Part shown: positions 26,102 through 34,659 of the stretch, one piece after another
Position numbering within the stretch: the stretch's first letter is position 1
Layout of the letters: each line of letters opens with the position of its first letter
Source: Microbacteriaceae bacterium VKM Ac-2854
GTDB taxonomy: Bacteria; Actinomycetota; Actinomycetes; Actinomycetales; Microbacteriaceae
DNA: 64,000 bases
Direction of reading: 5' to 3'
Assembly: GCA_013205085.1 (NCBI GenBank)
Contig: JABMLH010000008.1
Span: 166,920-230,919, forward strand
The notes under the pieces: generated by a model
Told to the model about the DNA's origin: nothing
The model's database searches: none
What the model saw: the letters and a program-made list of their open reading frames with translations, nothing else
Translations under genes and position numbers: made by a program

Positions 26102-27592
26102 ATGCCTTCCCTCTCCCTCCGTGAGCTCAACGCCCGCGGCCGCCTCCCCCTGCGCGCCCAGCTGCGCGATCCCCGCCTGATCGGCACCGAAGCCCTCGCC
26201 GGGGCGGTCACCACCCTCGCTCTGGTGCCCGAGGTGATCTCCTTCGCGATCATCGCGGGCGTCGATCCGGTGAATGCGATCGTCGCCTCCGTGGTGCTCG
26301 CGGTGGCGATGTCGTTCCTCGGCGGGCGGCCGGCGATGGTCACCGCGGCCGCCGGATCCGTGGCCCTCGTGGTGGCTCCGCTGGTGCACAACAGCGGCGT
26401 CGAGTACCTGCTACCGACGGTGCTGCTGGCGGGGGTCGTACAGATCGCCTTCGGTGTCACCGGCCTCGCGAAGCTGATGCGGTTCATCCCGCGCTCGGTG
26501 ATGATCGGATTCGTCAACGCGCTGGGCATCATGATCTTCCTCGCGCAGGTGAACGCGCTGATCGACGTGCCGTGGCCCGTGTATCCGCTGTTCCTGCTGA
26601 CCCTCGCGATCATCTGGCTGTTCCCGAAGCTGACGAAGGCGGTGCCCGCGCCCCTGGTGGCGATCGTCGCGCTGACCGCGATCACGATCGGCTTCGGCAT
26701 CGTGGTGCCCACGGTCGGCGACGAGGGCTCCATCGTCGGCGGGCTACCCGGCATCACGCCGTTCGGGGTGCCGCTCACCATCGAAACGCTGGTGCTGATC
26801 GCTCCTTACGCGCTCGCCGTCGCCTTCGTCGGCCTGATCGAGACGCTGCTCACCGCGAAGCTGGTCGACGGCCTCACCGACAGCCGATCGGACAAGAAGC
26901 GCGAGTCGTGGGGCCTCGGCGTCGCGAACCTGCTCGCCGGCCTCTGGGGCGGCACCGCGGGTTGCGCGATGATCGGCCAGACCGTGGTGAACGTGTCGAT
27001 CGGCCGCGGCCGCACCCGGCTGTCGACCCTGTTCGCCGGGCTGTTCCTGCTGATCTTCGTGGCCCTGTTCTCCGGGCTGATGGCGCAGATCCCGATGGTC
27101 GCGCTGGCCGCGGTGATGATGGTGGTCGCCGTGCGCGCCTTCGACCTGCAGAGCGTGCGCCCGTCGGTGCTGCGCCGGATGCCCCGCGCGGAGACGGCGG
27201 TGATGGTCACCACGGTCGTGGTGGTCGTCGCCACCAGCAACCTCGCGATCGGCGTCGGCGTCGGCGTGGTGCTCGACGCGATGCTGCTGCTGCGCCGCGC
27301 GGCCGTCTCGTTCCGGGTCCAGCGCACGCTCGACGGCGACACCGCGAGGTATCGCGTCCGCGGCGCGCTGTTCTTCGCCTCCGCGCACGACCTCCCGGAG
27401 GACTTCGACTACCTCGGCGACCCCGAGCGCATCGAGATCGACCTCACCGGAGCCCCGGTCTGGGACGCCTCCAGCGTCGCCGTGCTCGACGGCATCGTCG
27501 CCCGCTACGCCGCCGAGGGCAAGACCGCCCAGGTCACCGGCCTCGACCCCCGCAGCACCACCCTGCACACCCGCCTCAGCGGGCACCTCTGA
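26102..27592 (+). CDS. SulP-family inorganic anion transporter with STAS domain
   Basis: A 496-residue membrane transporter of the SulP/SLC26 family, which carries sulfate, bicarbonate or dicarboxylates. Ten to twelve membrane segments fill ~25-395; the family motif near TM1-3 (AGAVTTLALVPEVISFAIIAGVDP) is clear, as are GGRPAMVTAAAGSVALV and the TM8 region ESWGLGVANLLAGLWGGTAGCAMIGQ. The C-terminal ~95 residues are a STAS domain (IEIDLTGAPVWDASSVAVLD). A TACGCT -10 lies seven bases before the ATG. It is a single gene; the anion is not predictable from sequence. Confidence 0.92.
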   Translation: MPSLSLRELNARGRLPLRAQLRDPRLIGTEALAGAVTTLALVPEVISFAIIAGVDPVNAIVASVVLAVAMSFLGGRPAMVTAAAGSVALVVAPLVHNSGVEYLLPTVLLAGVVQIAFGVTGLAKLMRFIPRSVMIGFVNALGIMIFLAQVNALIDVPWPVYPLFLLTLAIIWLFPKLTKAVPAPLVAIVALTAITIGFGIVVPTVGDEGSIVGGLPGITPFGVPLTIETLVLIAPYALAVAFVGLIETLLTAKLVDGLTDSRSDKKRESWGLGVANLLAGLWGGTAGCAMIGQTVVNVSIGRGRTRLSTLFAGLFLLIFVALFSGLMAQIPMVALAAVMMVVAVRAFDLQSVRPSVLRRMPRAETAVMVTTVVVVVATSNLAIGVGVGVVLDAMLLLRRAAVSFRVQRTLDGDTARYRVRGALFFASAHDLPEDFDYLGDPERIEIDLTGAPVWDASSVAVLDGIVARYAAEGKTAQVTGLDPRSTTLHTRLSGHL

Positions 27593-27594
27593 GC

Positions 27595-27644
27595 AGGGGG
27601 TTGTCACTGCGTCCCGCGGTCGCGGGACGCAGTGACAACCCCCT
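27595..27644. terminator. 50-bp perfect palindrome between convergent genes
   Basis: Arms of 24 bp (from AGGGGGTTGTCACTGCGTCC) separated by GT only, filling the gap between the SulP and GH1 gene ends. It suits a bidirectional terminator. Its half sequence resembles single copies at 14590 and 15193. Confidence 0.8.
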
Positions 27645-28835
27645 TTAGAGCCCGCCCGCACGGGCGACGGCGCCGTACCAGTGCGCGCTCGGCTTCGGCG
27701 TGCGCGCGAAAGTCTCGCGATCCCAAGCGACGAGGCCGAAGGTGGGCGCGTAGCCGCTGGCCCACTCGTAGTTGTCCAGCAGGCTCCAATGCTGATAGCC
27801 GAGCAGGTCGATGTCGTCGTCGAGCACGGTGTGCAGGCGCCGCAGCGCCTCATCCGTGTAGGCGATCCGCCGGCTGTCGTCCGCGGTGGCGATGCCGTTC
27901 TCGGTCACCATCACGGGCACTCCCCCGCTGAGTTCCCACGCGGCGCGCACGCCCAGCTCGGCCGCGGGCGGGAAGAACTCCCAGCCGGTCAGCGTGGTCT
28001 CGACGTCAGCCGCGACCGGGCGCGGCCCTTCGGGCCCGATGAACGTGCGGGTGTAGGCCTGCACCCCCACGAAGTCGTCGCCGCGTGCCGCCTCCAGGTA
28101 CCAGTCGTCGCGGGGGTGCCCGTACTCGTGCAGCTTCTCCAGCGCGCCCGGTTCGGGCTCGCCATCCGCCCCCAGCGCCGGGGTGAACGCCTGCGTCGCG
28201 ACGGTCCAGCCCGAGCGGATGCCCGGCACCGTCGCGAGGATCTCCCGCGAGCGCCGATGCGACGCGAGCAGCGCGTCCGCCACCGCGAGATCCGGATTCG
28301 GCAGGCCGTACGCGACGAGGTTGTGCGCGTCCTCTCCCCCGGCGAGCATCGCCGCGATGTTCGGCTCGTTGATCGTGCAGACGTAGCGGACGCCGTCGGC
28401 GACCACCGGCAGCGCCGCCTCGGTGTATCGCGCGAACAGCTCAGCCGCATCCGGCGCGCGCCAGAAGCCGTCGCGCGCGAACCAGCGCGGCACCGTGAAG
28501 TGCATCAGCGTCACGATCGGTTCGAGGCCGAACTCGTGCGCCGTGTCGACCATCCGCCGGTAGTGGTCGATCTCGGCGCGCGAGACGAAGCCGCGCTCGG
28601 GCTCGATCCGGGCCCATTCGATGCTGAAGCGGTAGGAGTTCAGGCCCAGCTCGGCCGCGATCCGCATGTCATCGCGGTAACGGTGGTAGCTGTCGGCCGC
28701 GTCGCCGCTGGGTTCGACGATCGAGGTGCCGGGGCGGTGCTCCTCCAGCCACCAGTTGGAGTTGACGTTGTTGCCCTCGATCTGGTGCGCCGCCGTGGCG
28801 GCGCCCCAGAGGAAGGCGGAGGGGAAGGTGAGCAT
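27645..28835 (-). CDS. Glycoside hydrolase family 1 beta-glucosidase-type enzyme
   Basis: A 396-residue cytoplasmic GH1 enzyme that cleaves beta-glycosides such as cellobiose or aryl-beta-glucosides. The acid/base Glu157 is in TINEP (154-158) and the nucleophile Glu312 in VTENGIA. FLWGAATAAHQIEG at ~8-21 and the YRFSIEWARIEP region are the N-terminal GH1 hallmarks. GH1 enzymes are often ~450 residues, so this is slightly short. ATG at 28835 follows GAAAGGA; the longer in-frame version enters a repeat. It lies downstream of an oligosaccharide/peptide ABC importer and a LacI regulator on the same strand, so imported oligosaccharides are likely its substrate. Confidence 0.92.
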   Translation of the reverse strand: MLTFPSAFLWGAATAAHQIEGNNVNSNWWLEEHRPGTSIVEPSGDAADSYHRYRDDMRIAAELGLNSYRFSIEWARIEPERGFVSRAEIDHYRRMVDTAHEFGLEPIVTLMHFTVPRWFARDGFWRAPDAAELFARYTEAALPVVADGVRYVCTINEPNIAAMLAGGEDAHNLVAYGLPNPDLAVADALLASHRRSREILATVPGIRSGWTVATQAFTPALGADGEPEPGALEKLHEYGHPRDDWYLEAARGDDFVGVQAYTRTFIGPEGPRPVAADVETTLTGWEFFPPAAELGVRAAWELSGGVPVMVTENGIATADDSRRIAYTDEALRRLHTVLDDDIDLLGYQHWSLLDNYEWASGYAPTFGLVAWDRETFARTPKPSAHWYGAVARAGGL

Positions 28836-28872
28836 GGGGGTGAAGTCCTTTCGGCGCTGTCGTTCCCTTTCC

Positions 28873-29001
28873 GCTGGTTGAGTAGCCAAAGGCCGGCCAC
28901 GGCCGACGCGTATCGAAACCCTTGCACCTCCTCTCGAGAGCAGGTGCAAGGATCTCGATACGCGTCGGCCGCCAAGCGGCCTTGGGCTACTCGATCAGCG
29001 G
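28873..29001. repeat. Composite palindromic intergenic repeat, copy B
   Basis: Outer arms GCTGGTTGAGTAGCCAAAGG and CCTTGGGCTACTCGATCAGC; inner arms TATCGAAACCCTTGCACCTC and GGTGCAAGGATCTCGATACG. The same units occur at 17372-17755. It sits between the GH1 gene and the ABC ATPase. Confidence 0.85.
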
Positions 29002-29057
29002 AGGGGGGCGGCGTTCGGGGGATGTTGATGCGACCCATTGAGGGTCGCCGTCACGTT

Positions 29058-30725
29058 TCAGAGACGGGTTGCGGCACGGCTGCCGCCTTTCAATCCGCTG
29101 CGCGGATTGGGCACCGCGTCCAGCAGCGCGATCGTGTACTCGTCCTGCGGATGCCGCAGCACGTCGGCGGTGACGCCGCGCTCGACGACGCGGCCGCGGT
29201 TCAGCACGAGGATGTCGTCGGTGACCAGCCGCGCCGAAAGCAGGTCGTGCGTGATGTAGAGCAGGCTGAGCCCGCGCGTCTCGCGCAGCTCCTCCAACAA
29301 TGCCAGCACGCCGGCCCGCAGCGAGACGTCGAGCATCGACACCGGCTCGTCCGCGATCAGCACCTGCGGATCCGACGCCAGCGCCCGCGCGATCACGACG
29401 CGCTGCCGCTGCCCGCCCGAGAGCTGGTGCGGCAACTTGGCCGCGAACTCCTCCACCGGCGAGAGCCCCACCGTGTCGAGCAGATCGAGCACCCGCGCCC
29501 GCGCCTCGCTCCCCCGCAGCTTCGAGTAGTTCAGCACCGGCCGCGTCAGCGTGTACTCCACCGTGTGCAGCGGATTCAACGCCGCGTACGGATCCTGGAA
29601 CACCATCTGCACCTCGCTGCGCAGCGTCCGCAACGCCCGGGCGCGCATCCGATCGACCCGCAGCTCGCCGAAGCTCACGGTGCCGGACGTCGGCCGCTCC
29701 ACCCCGGTGATCAGCTTCGCCAGCGTCGACTTGCCGCTGCCGGATGCACCCACCAGCGCCAGCGAACGCCCGGGCTCCAGCGTGAACGACACGTCCTCCA
29801 GCGCCACCACCTCCGACTCGCCCCGGCGCGGGGCCGGGTAGCGCTTCGACACGGCGTCGATGGTCAACGTCGTACGCGCCGCGCCCGCCGAGACGCCGGA
29901 GCGCCCCGACCGCGCCGCGATGCCGGGCAGCTCGACCACCTCCGCGCGCGGATCCGCGTAGTGCGAGAGCAGCATCCGGGTGTAGTCGGCCTGCGGTCGC
30001 TGCAGGATGTCGCGCGAGGGCGCGTCCTCGACGATGCGGCCGTCGTGCATCACCAGCACCCGATCGGTCGCCTCGAGCACGATGCCGAGGTCGTGCGAGA
30101 TCAGCACGGCGGTGAATCGCTCGGCGCGCTGCAACTCGATGATGGTGTCCATCACCGCGTGCTGCACCAACACGTCCAGCGCCGTGGTCGGCTCGTCGAA
30201 CACCATCAGCCGCGGCTCCAGCGACAGCGCGAGCGCGATCGACACCCTCTGGCGCATCCCGCCGGAGAGCTCACCCGGGAAGCGATCGAGCACCGTCACC
30301 GGCAGCTGCACCTTGCTGATCAGCTCGCGCGAGCGCTGCTCCCAGCGGTCGCGCTCGACGTGCTTGTGGGCGCGGTAGATGTCGGCGAAGTGGTTGCGGA
30401 TCGTGCGCACGGGGTTCAGCGCGTTCATGCCCGATTGCAGCACCATCGCGAAGCCGCCCTGGCGCTGCCGGCGCAGCTCCTCGTCGTCCAGCGTCGCCAC
30501 GTCCGCGCCGTCGAAGACGATGCGTCCGCCGGACAACACTGCCGGCGGCTTGGCGAGCCGGGTCAGCGCGAAGCCGAGTGTCGACTTGCCGGAGCCGGAT
30601 TCGCCGACCAGCCCGACGAACTCGCCCTCGGCGAGTTCGAACGACGCTTCGACCACGGCGTGCGTGGCGTCCGGCCCGGTGCCGTAATCGATGGATACGT
30701 TCTGAACGCTGAGCAAGGCGGTCAT
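29058..30725 (-). CDS. Dipeptide/oligosaccharide ABC transporter, fused double ATP-binding protein
   Basis: A 555-residue ATPase that fuses the two nucleotide-binding domains usually made as separate proteins (DppD/DppF type). Domain 1: Walker A GESGSGKST (~41-49), signature LSGGMRQRVS, Walker B MVFDEPTTALD. Domain 2: GASGSGKST (~327), LSGGQRQRVV, VLIADEPVSMLD. ATG at 30725 overlaps the upstream permease's TGA by ATGA, which proves the start better than the longer in-frame track. Powers the permease pair encoded at 30722-32697 with the binding lipoprotein at 32821. With the GH1 enzyme it forms an importer for beta-linked oligosaccharides (inferred). Confidence 0.95.
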   Translation of the reverse strand: MTALLSVQNVSIDYGTGPDATHAVVEASFELAEGEFVGLVGESGSGKSTLGFALTRLAKPPAVLSGGRIVFDGADVATLDDEELRRQRQGGFAMVLQSGMNALNPVRTIRNHFADIYRAHKHVERDRWEQRSRELISKVQLPVTVLDRFPGELSGGMRQRVSIALALSLEPRLMVFDEPTTALDVLVQHAVMDTIIELQRAERFTAVLISHDLGIVLEATDRVLVMHDGRIVEDAPSRDILQRPQADYTRMLLSHYADPRAEVVELPGIAARSGRSGVSAGAARTTLTIDAVSKRYPAPRRGESEVVALEDVSFTLEPGRSLALVGASGSGKSTLAKLITGVERPTSGTVSFGELRVDRMRARALRTLRSEVQMVFQDPYAALNPLHTVEYTLTRPVLNYSKLRGSEARARVLDLLDTVGLSPVEEFAAKLPHQLSGGQRQRVVIARALASDPQVLIADEPVSMLDVSLRAGVLALLEELRETRGLSLLYITHDLLSARLVTDDILVLNRGRVVERGVTADVLRHPQDEYTIALLDAVPNPRSGLKGGSRAATRL

Positions 30726-31639
30726 CGCTTCGCTCCTTCCCGGAGGCGTGGATTCGAGATGCCGTCGACCCCGAAGTTGATCAGGGTGAGCGCGGTCGCG
30801 AGCAGCGCGATGCACAGGCCGGGCGCGAACAGCAGGACCCACTGACCGGTCAGCAGTGCGTTGGAGTTCTGCGACCAGAACAGCATGGTTCCCCAGCTCA
30901 CCGTGGTGGTGTCGCCGAGACCGAGGAACTCCAGCCCCGCCTCCGCCAAAATCGCGGCGGTCGCCGCGCCGAAGAAGTTGCCGACGATCAGCGAGGTCAT
31001 GTTCGGCAGGATCTCGCGGAACACGATCCGGAACGAACTCTCGCCGCTGAACTGCGCGGCGGTGACGAAATCGCGCGAGCGCAGCGACTGGGTCTGCGAG
31101 CGCAGCACCCGCGCGCCCCACGCCCAGCCCGTGATCACCACGACCACGATGATCATCGCGATGCCGCCACCGGAGAGGTAGGCCGCGATCACGATCATCA
31201 GTGGCAGGCCCGGGATCACCAGGAACAGGTTGACCACGAAGTTGATCACCTCGGCCCAAAGGCCTCGGGTGTAGCCCCAGGAGAGGCCGATCAGGACCGC
31301 GATGATCGTGGAGAGCAGACCGGCCACGAGCCCGACGGTCACGCTGATCTGCGCGCCGTAGAGCAGCTGACTCAGCACGTCCTCGCCCGCGGCGGTGGTG
31401 CCGAGCCAGTGCGCGGCGGAGGCATCGGCGCTGCGATCGAAGCTGTTGTCGTTGCCCGCGTAGGGCGCGAGCAGCGGCGCGAAGATCGCGACCAGGATGA
31501 ACACGGCGAGGATCACGATGCCGATGCGGGCCTTGCCGTTGCTCCACACGGTCGAGGCGGTGCGGCCGACGACGCGCCAGCGGCTCGGTGGGGCGGCGGA
31601 GGCGGCACGCTGGGCGTGCACGGAGGTCGTGGATGTCAT
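30722..31639 (-). CDS. ABC transporter permease (DppC-type)
   Basis: A 305-residue inner membrane permease with about six membrane segments. The first segment (IGIVILAVFILVAIFAPLLAPYAG) and the N-terminal extension are typical of DppC/OppC proteins. The EAA loop that docks on the ATPase is SSFRIVFREILPNMTSLIVGNF. ATG at 31639 follows the stop of the DppB-type permease by five bases, and its own stop overlaps the ATPase start. It is the second subunit of the transmembrane pore. Confidence 0.93.
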   Translation of the reverse strand: MTSTTSVHAQRAASAAPPSRWRVVGRTASTVWSNGKARIGIVILAVFILVAIFAPLLAPYAGNDNSFDRSADASAAHWLGTTAAGEDVLSQLLYGAQISVTVGLVAGLLSTIIAVLIGLSWGYTRGLWAEVINFVVNLFLVIPGLPLMIVIAAYLSGGGIAMIIVVVVITGWAWGARVLRSQTQSLRSRDFVTAAQFSGESSFRIVFREILPNMTSLIVGNFFGAATAAILAEAGLEFLGLGDTTTVSWGTMLFWSQNSNALLTGQWVLLFAPGLCIALLATALTLINFGVDGISNPRLREGAKR

Positions 31640-31644
31640 GGCCT

Positions 31645-32697
31645 TCACTTCCTCGTCCGCGGGTCGAGCACGCCGTAGAGCAGGTCGACCAGCACGTTGG
31701 CGACCAGCACGCTGACCGTGATCATCAGGAACAACGCCTGCATCAGCGGGTAGTCCTGGTTGGTGACGGCGTTGTAGAGCAGGTAGCCCACGCCGGGATA
31801 GCCGAACACCTGCTCGACCAGCACCGAGCCGCCGACCACCCCGCCGAGCGCGAGCCCGAACGAGGTGAGGTTCGGCAGGATCGCGTTGCGCGCGGCGTAG
31901 CGGATGGCCACGGTGCGCGCCTTCAACCCGTTCGCCTCCGCGAAGGTGACGTAGTCGTCGCCGAGGGTCGAGATCATCGTGTTGCGCATGCCGAGGATCC
32001 AGCCGCCGAGCCCGGTGATCAGCAGCGTCAGCGCCGGCAGCACGGAGTGGTACAGCGCGCTGACGATGAAGTCCCACGACCAGCCCGGCGTCATCGTCGG
32101 CCCGTAGGCGCCCGTCGTCGGGAACAACCGGAACACATAGCCCGCGAAGAACAACAGCAGCAGCGCCGTCCAGAAGTAGGGGAACGCCGAGAGGAACGAG
32201 CCGCCGATGGTGGGCAGGGCGTCGATCCAGGTGCCGCGCTTCCAGGCGGCGAGCACACCGAGCAGCGTGCCGATCACGAAGGCGATGATCGTGACCGCGC
32301 CGACCAGGATGATCGTGTACGGCAGCGCGCCCCAGACCAGCTCGCCGACGGTCTGCGGATAGAAGGTGTATGAGACGCCGAAGTCGAGCGTGATCACCTG
32401 GTGCAGGTAGGCGAAGTACTGCTGGAGAATGTTGCCGTCCGGCACGCCGAGTTGCGCCTCGATCGCAGCGCGGGTGGCGTCGCTGACCGGGCCGTTCTGG
32501 GCGAGCTTGGCCAGCGCCGCATCCGTCGGGCTGCCGGGCATCAGCCGCGGCAGGATGAAGTTCAGCGTCGCCGCCGCCCACAGCGTGAGCACGAACAGCC
32601 CGAGCTTGCGCAGGATGTACATCCCGGTGCCGCGGGAGGCCCGCTTCGGCTCCTTCTCGACGGCGGCTGCCGCGAGGGTCGTGGTGGTGTTCGTCAT
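31645..32697 (-). CDS. ABC transporter permease (DppB-type)
   Basis: A 350-residue permease. The first membrane segment with LRKLGLFVLTLWAAATLNFILPRLMPGSP is the DppB N-terminal signature, followed by the extracytoplasmic segment, five further membrane segments, and the EAA loop AIRYAARNAILPNLTSFGLALGG. Ends with LLYGVLDPRTRK, the usual C-terminus of the group. Operon partner of the DppC-type permease (5-bp gap). The substrate binding protein gene ends 123 bases upstream, with a repeat in the gap. Confidence 0.94.
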   Translation of the reverse strand: MTNTTTTLAAAAVEKEPKRASRGTGMYILRKLGLFVLTLWAAATLNFILPRLMPGSPTDAALAKLAQNGPVSDATRAAIEAQLGVPDGNILQQYFAYLHQVITLDFGVSYTFYPQTVGELVWGALPYTIILVGAVTIIAFVIGTLLGVLAAWKRGTWIDALPTIGGSFLSAFPYFWTALLLLFFAGYVFRLFPTTGAYGPTMTPGWSWDFIVSALYHSVLPALTLLITGLGGWILGMRNTMISTLGDDYVTFAEANGLKARTVAIRYAARNAILPNLTSFGLALGGVVGGSVLVEQVFGYPGVGYLLYNAVTNQDYPLMQALFLMITVSVLVANVLVDLLYGVLDPRTRK

Positions 32698-32721
32698 CGA
32701 ACTCCTCTTTTCGTCAGTCTT

Positions 32722-32822
32722 CGCTGGTTGAGCCTGCCGAAACCAATCGCATCCGAAACGGTGGTGATTTCGGCAAGCTCAATCACCGAGAAAACGGGCT
32801 CAATCACCGAGAACACGGGCTC
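32722..32822. repeat. Palindromic intergenic repeat, copy C
   Basis: GCTGGTTGAGCCTGCCGAAA and its inverse ATTTCGGCAAGCTCAATCACC form arms around CCAATCGCATCCGAAACGGT. Two short units with GGGCTCAATCACCGAGAA follow. It belongs to the same family as the copies at 17372 and 28873 and lies inside the transport operon, between the binding protein and permease genes. Confidence 0.75.
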
Positions 32823-34488
32823 AGTCATCGGTTTCGTCCACCCGCTCGATGCTCGTCACGATCAGCAGTGCCGAGGAGAGGTAGGTCAGCGGCAGAGTGT
32901 ACGGGTCGTCCGCCGTGGGCCAGCCCGTGAACTTCGCGTCGCTGAACAGACCCCAGGAGCCGCCGTAGTACATGGCGATCACGGGTACGTCGTTGTAGAC
33001 GATCTGCTGCAGCTGGTAGCCCAGCTGAAGCTGCTCCTGCGGATCCGTGGTCTCCTTCAGCTGCTGCAGCAGCGCATCAGCCTCGGGGTTCTGGTAGCGC
33101 TCGTAGTTACCCGTGGTCTGTGTGCCGATCGGCTGGTAGAACTCGCTGCCGAGCAGGGAGTTGAAGTCGCGGAAGGAGTTCGCGGTACCGCCGATGCCGC
33201 CCATCGCGATGTCGTACTCGCCGTTGCTCAGTGAGGACTGGTACGCCGCCGGCTGCGGGGTGGAGATCTTCACGTCGATGCCGATCGCGCTCCACTGCTT
33301 CTGCACCTCCTGCACCGCGCGCAGCCAGTCGGCGTAGCCGTTTGCCGTCATGATGCTGAAGCTCAGCTGCGCGCCCGACGCGTCGACGAGCTTGCCGTCC
33401 TGCTGGGTGTAGCCCGCCTCCGCGAACAGGGCCAGCGCTCCGGCCGTGTCCTGCGTGATCAGGCCACCGTCCGGCAGCGAAGGATCGAGTTGCTTCTCCT
33501 GGTTCGGCAGCAGGATGTTGGTCTGTCCTGCGGCGTCCATCGTGCCCTCGGTCGCGAGGTCGGCCACCTGATCCCGGTTCAGCGCGAGGCTGAGCGCCTG
33601 GCGCACCGTCTGGTCATCGAACGGCGCCTTGGTCAGGTTCGGGTACAGCGCGATCGTTCCGCCCGGCGGGAACCAGTACGTGTTGTCGTTCCCGGCGCCG
33701 ACCCAGGTGTTCTGCACATCGCTGATGTACGAGTACGCCCAGTCGTAGCCCTTGGTGGCGAGGTCGAGGTTGGTGTTCTTCCCGGGCACGAGGATGTGCT
33801 CCGCCGCGACCTTCTCCGCCTGCCAGTAGTCGGGGTTCTTGTCGAGGGTGTACCGCTGGGGCGTGAAGTTGCCCAGCGTGTACGGACCCGTGCCCACCGG
33901 ATTCTCGTCGCGGTACGTGGTCGGATCGGCCACGTCCTGCCAGATGTGCTTCGGCACGATGAGGGTGATCGCTATCACGTCGATCGCCGGCACATCCGCG
34001 CCGTTCAGGTGCACGGTTACGGTGCTGCCGTCGGTGTCGATCGACGCGATGTGCGACCAGGCACCGTTGATGTCCAGCTGCGGGTTGTCCTTGATCAGCT
34101 GGAAGGTGAACGCCACGTCGTCGGCCGTGAACGCCGCGCCGTCGGACCAGGTCACGCCGTCGCGGATCGTGAACACGATGGTCTGCGCGTCCGGCTGCTC
34201 GTAGCTCGAGGCGAGCCAGGGGTTCAGCTCACCGCTGTAGCCGTCGAGCACGGCGAGCGGCTCGTAGATGTAGAAGGCTCCGAGGCGCTTGTTCACCTGA
34301 TACGGGTTGAAGTCCTGGCTCATCGTCGGCGAGCCGGCGTCGGCACCGAGCAGGAGGGTGTCAGCCGGGATCGACGGATCGGGTGCGCTCTGGATCTGGA
34401 TGCTGCACGCGGAGGTGGCGACGAGCGTCGCCGCCGCGAGGGCCGCGGTCAGCACCCGCAGCATTCTTCTTCTTCTGGTCGGCTTCAT
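32821..34488 (-). CDS. ABC transporter substrate-binding lipoprotein, family 5 (SBP_bac_5)
   Basis: A 555-residue extracytoplasmic solute-binding protein of the dipeptide/oligosaccharide family. A basic N-terminus (MKPTRRRRML) is followed by a hydrophobic stretch and lipobox ATSAC with Cys28 as the lipid-anchored residue. The family block RDGVTWSDGAAFTADDVAFTF and LNPWLASSYEQPD are clear. ATG at 34488 was taken because the track's longer version has no signal peptide before it. First gene of the transport operon; the 14-bp palindrome at 34538-34551 lies 50 bases upstream. Family 5 proteins in actinobacteria bind oligosaccharides as well as peptides; with GH1 and LacI near, a beta-oligosaccharide is likely. 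Confidence 0.93.
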   Translation of the reverse strand: MKPTRRRRMLRVLTAALAAATLVATSACSIQIQSAPDPSIPADTLLLGADAGSPTMSQDFNPYQVNKRLGAFYIYEPLAVLDGYSGELNPWLASSYEQPDAQTIVFTIRDGVTWSDGAAFTADDVAFTFQLIKDNPQLDINGAWSHIASIDTDGSTVTVHLNGADVPAIDVIAITLIVPKHIWQDVADPTTYRDENPVGTGPYTLGNFTPQRYTLDKNPDYWQAEKVAAEHILVPGKNTNLDLATKGYDWAYSYISDVQNTWVGAGNDNTYWFPPGGTIALYPNLTKAPFDDQTVRQALSLALNRDQVADLATEGTMDAAGQTNILLPNQEKQLDPSLPDGGLITQDTAGALALFAEAGYTQQDGKLVDASGAQLSFSIMTANGYADWLRAVQEVQKQWSAIGIDVKISTPQPAAYQSSLSNGEYDIAMGGIGGTANSFRDFNSLLGSEFYQPIGTQTTGNYERYQNPEADALLQQLKETTDPQEQLQLGYQLQQIVYNDVPVIAMYYGGSWGLFSDAKFTGWPTADDPYTLPLTYLSSALLIVTSIERVDETDD

Positions 34489-34537
34489 CGCTCGTTCCCA
34501 TGGTTCGTGCCGCCCGGCGTTGTGGCGACCCTCCCAA

Positions 34538-34551
34538 TGTATGCGCATACA
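34538..34551. promoter_or_regulatory. Candidate LacI-family operator TGTATGCGCATACA
   Basis: A perfect 14-bp palindrome with a central CG-type core, 50 bases upstream of the binding-protein start and 108 bases downstream of the LacI gene's stop. LacI regulators bind such sites; the match to this LacI is inferred. Confidence 0.6.
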
Positions 34552-34659
34552 TCCCGTCGGCGCAAGGCCACGAGCCGCCCGCGCCGTCGGTAACGCCGCG
34601 CGCTGCCGGCCTGCCACCCGTGCGCGGCGTGAGCGACAGCGCGGCTGAGCGGGGCCGGC

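Noticed and set aside
27681..30845. 1054-codon plus-strand frame
   Set aside because: Runs antisense to the GH1 and ABC ATPase genes, both with complete catalytic motifs.
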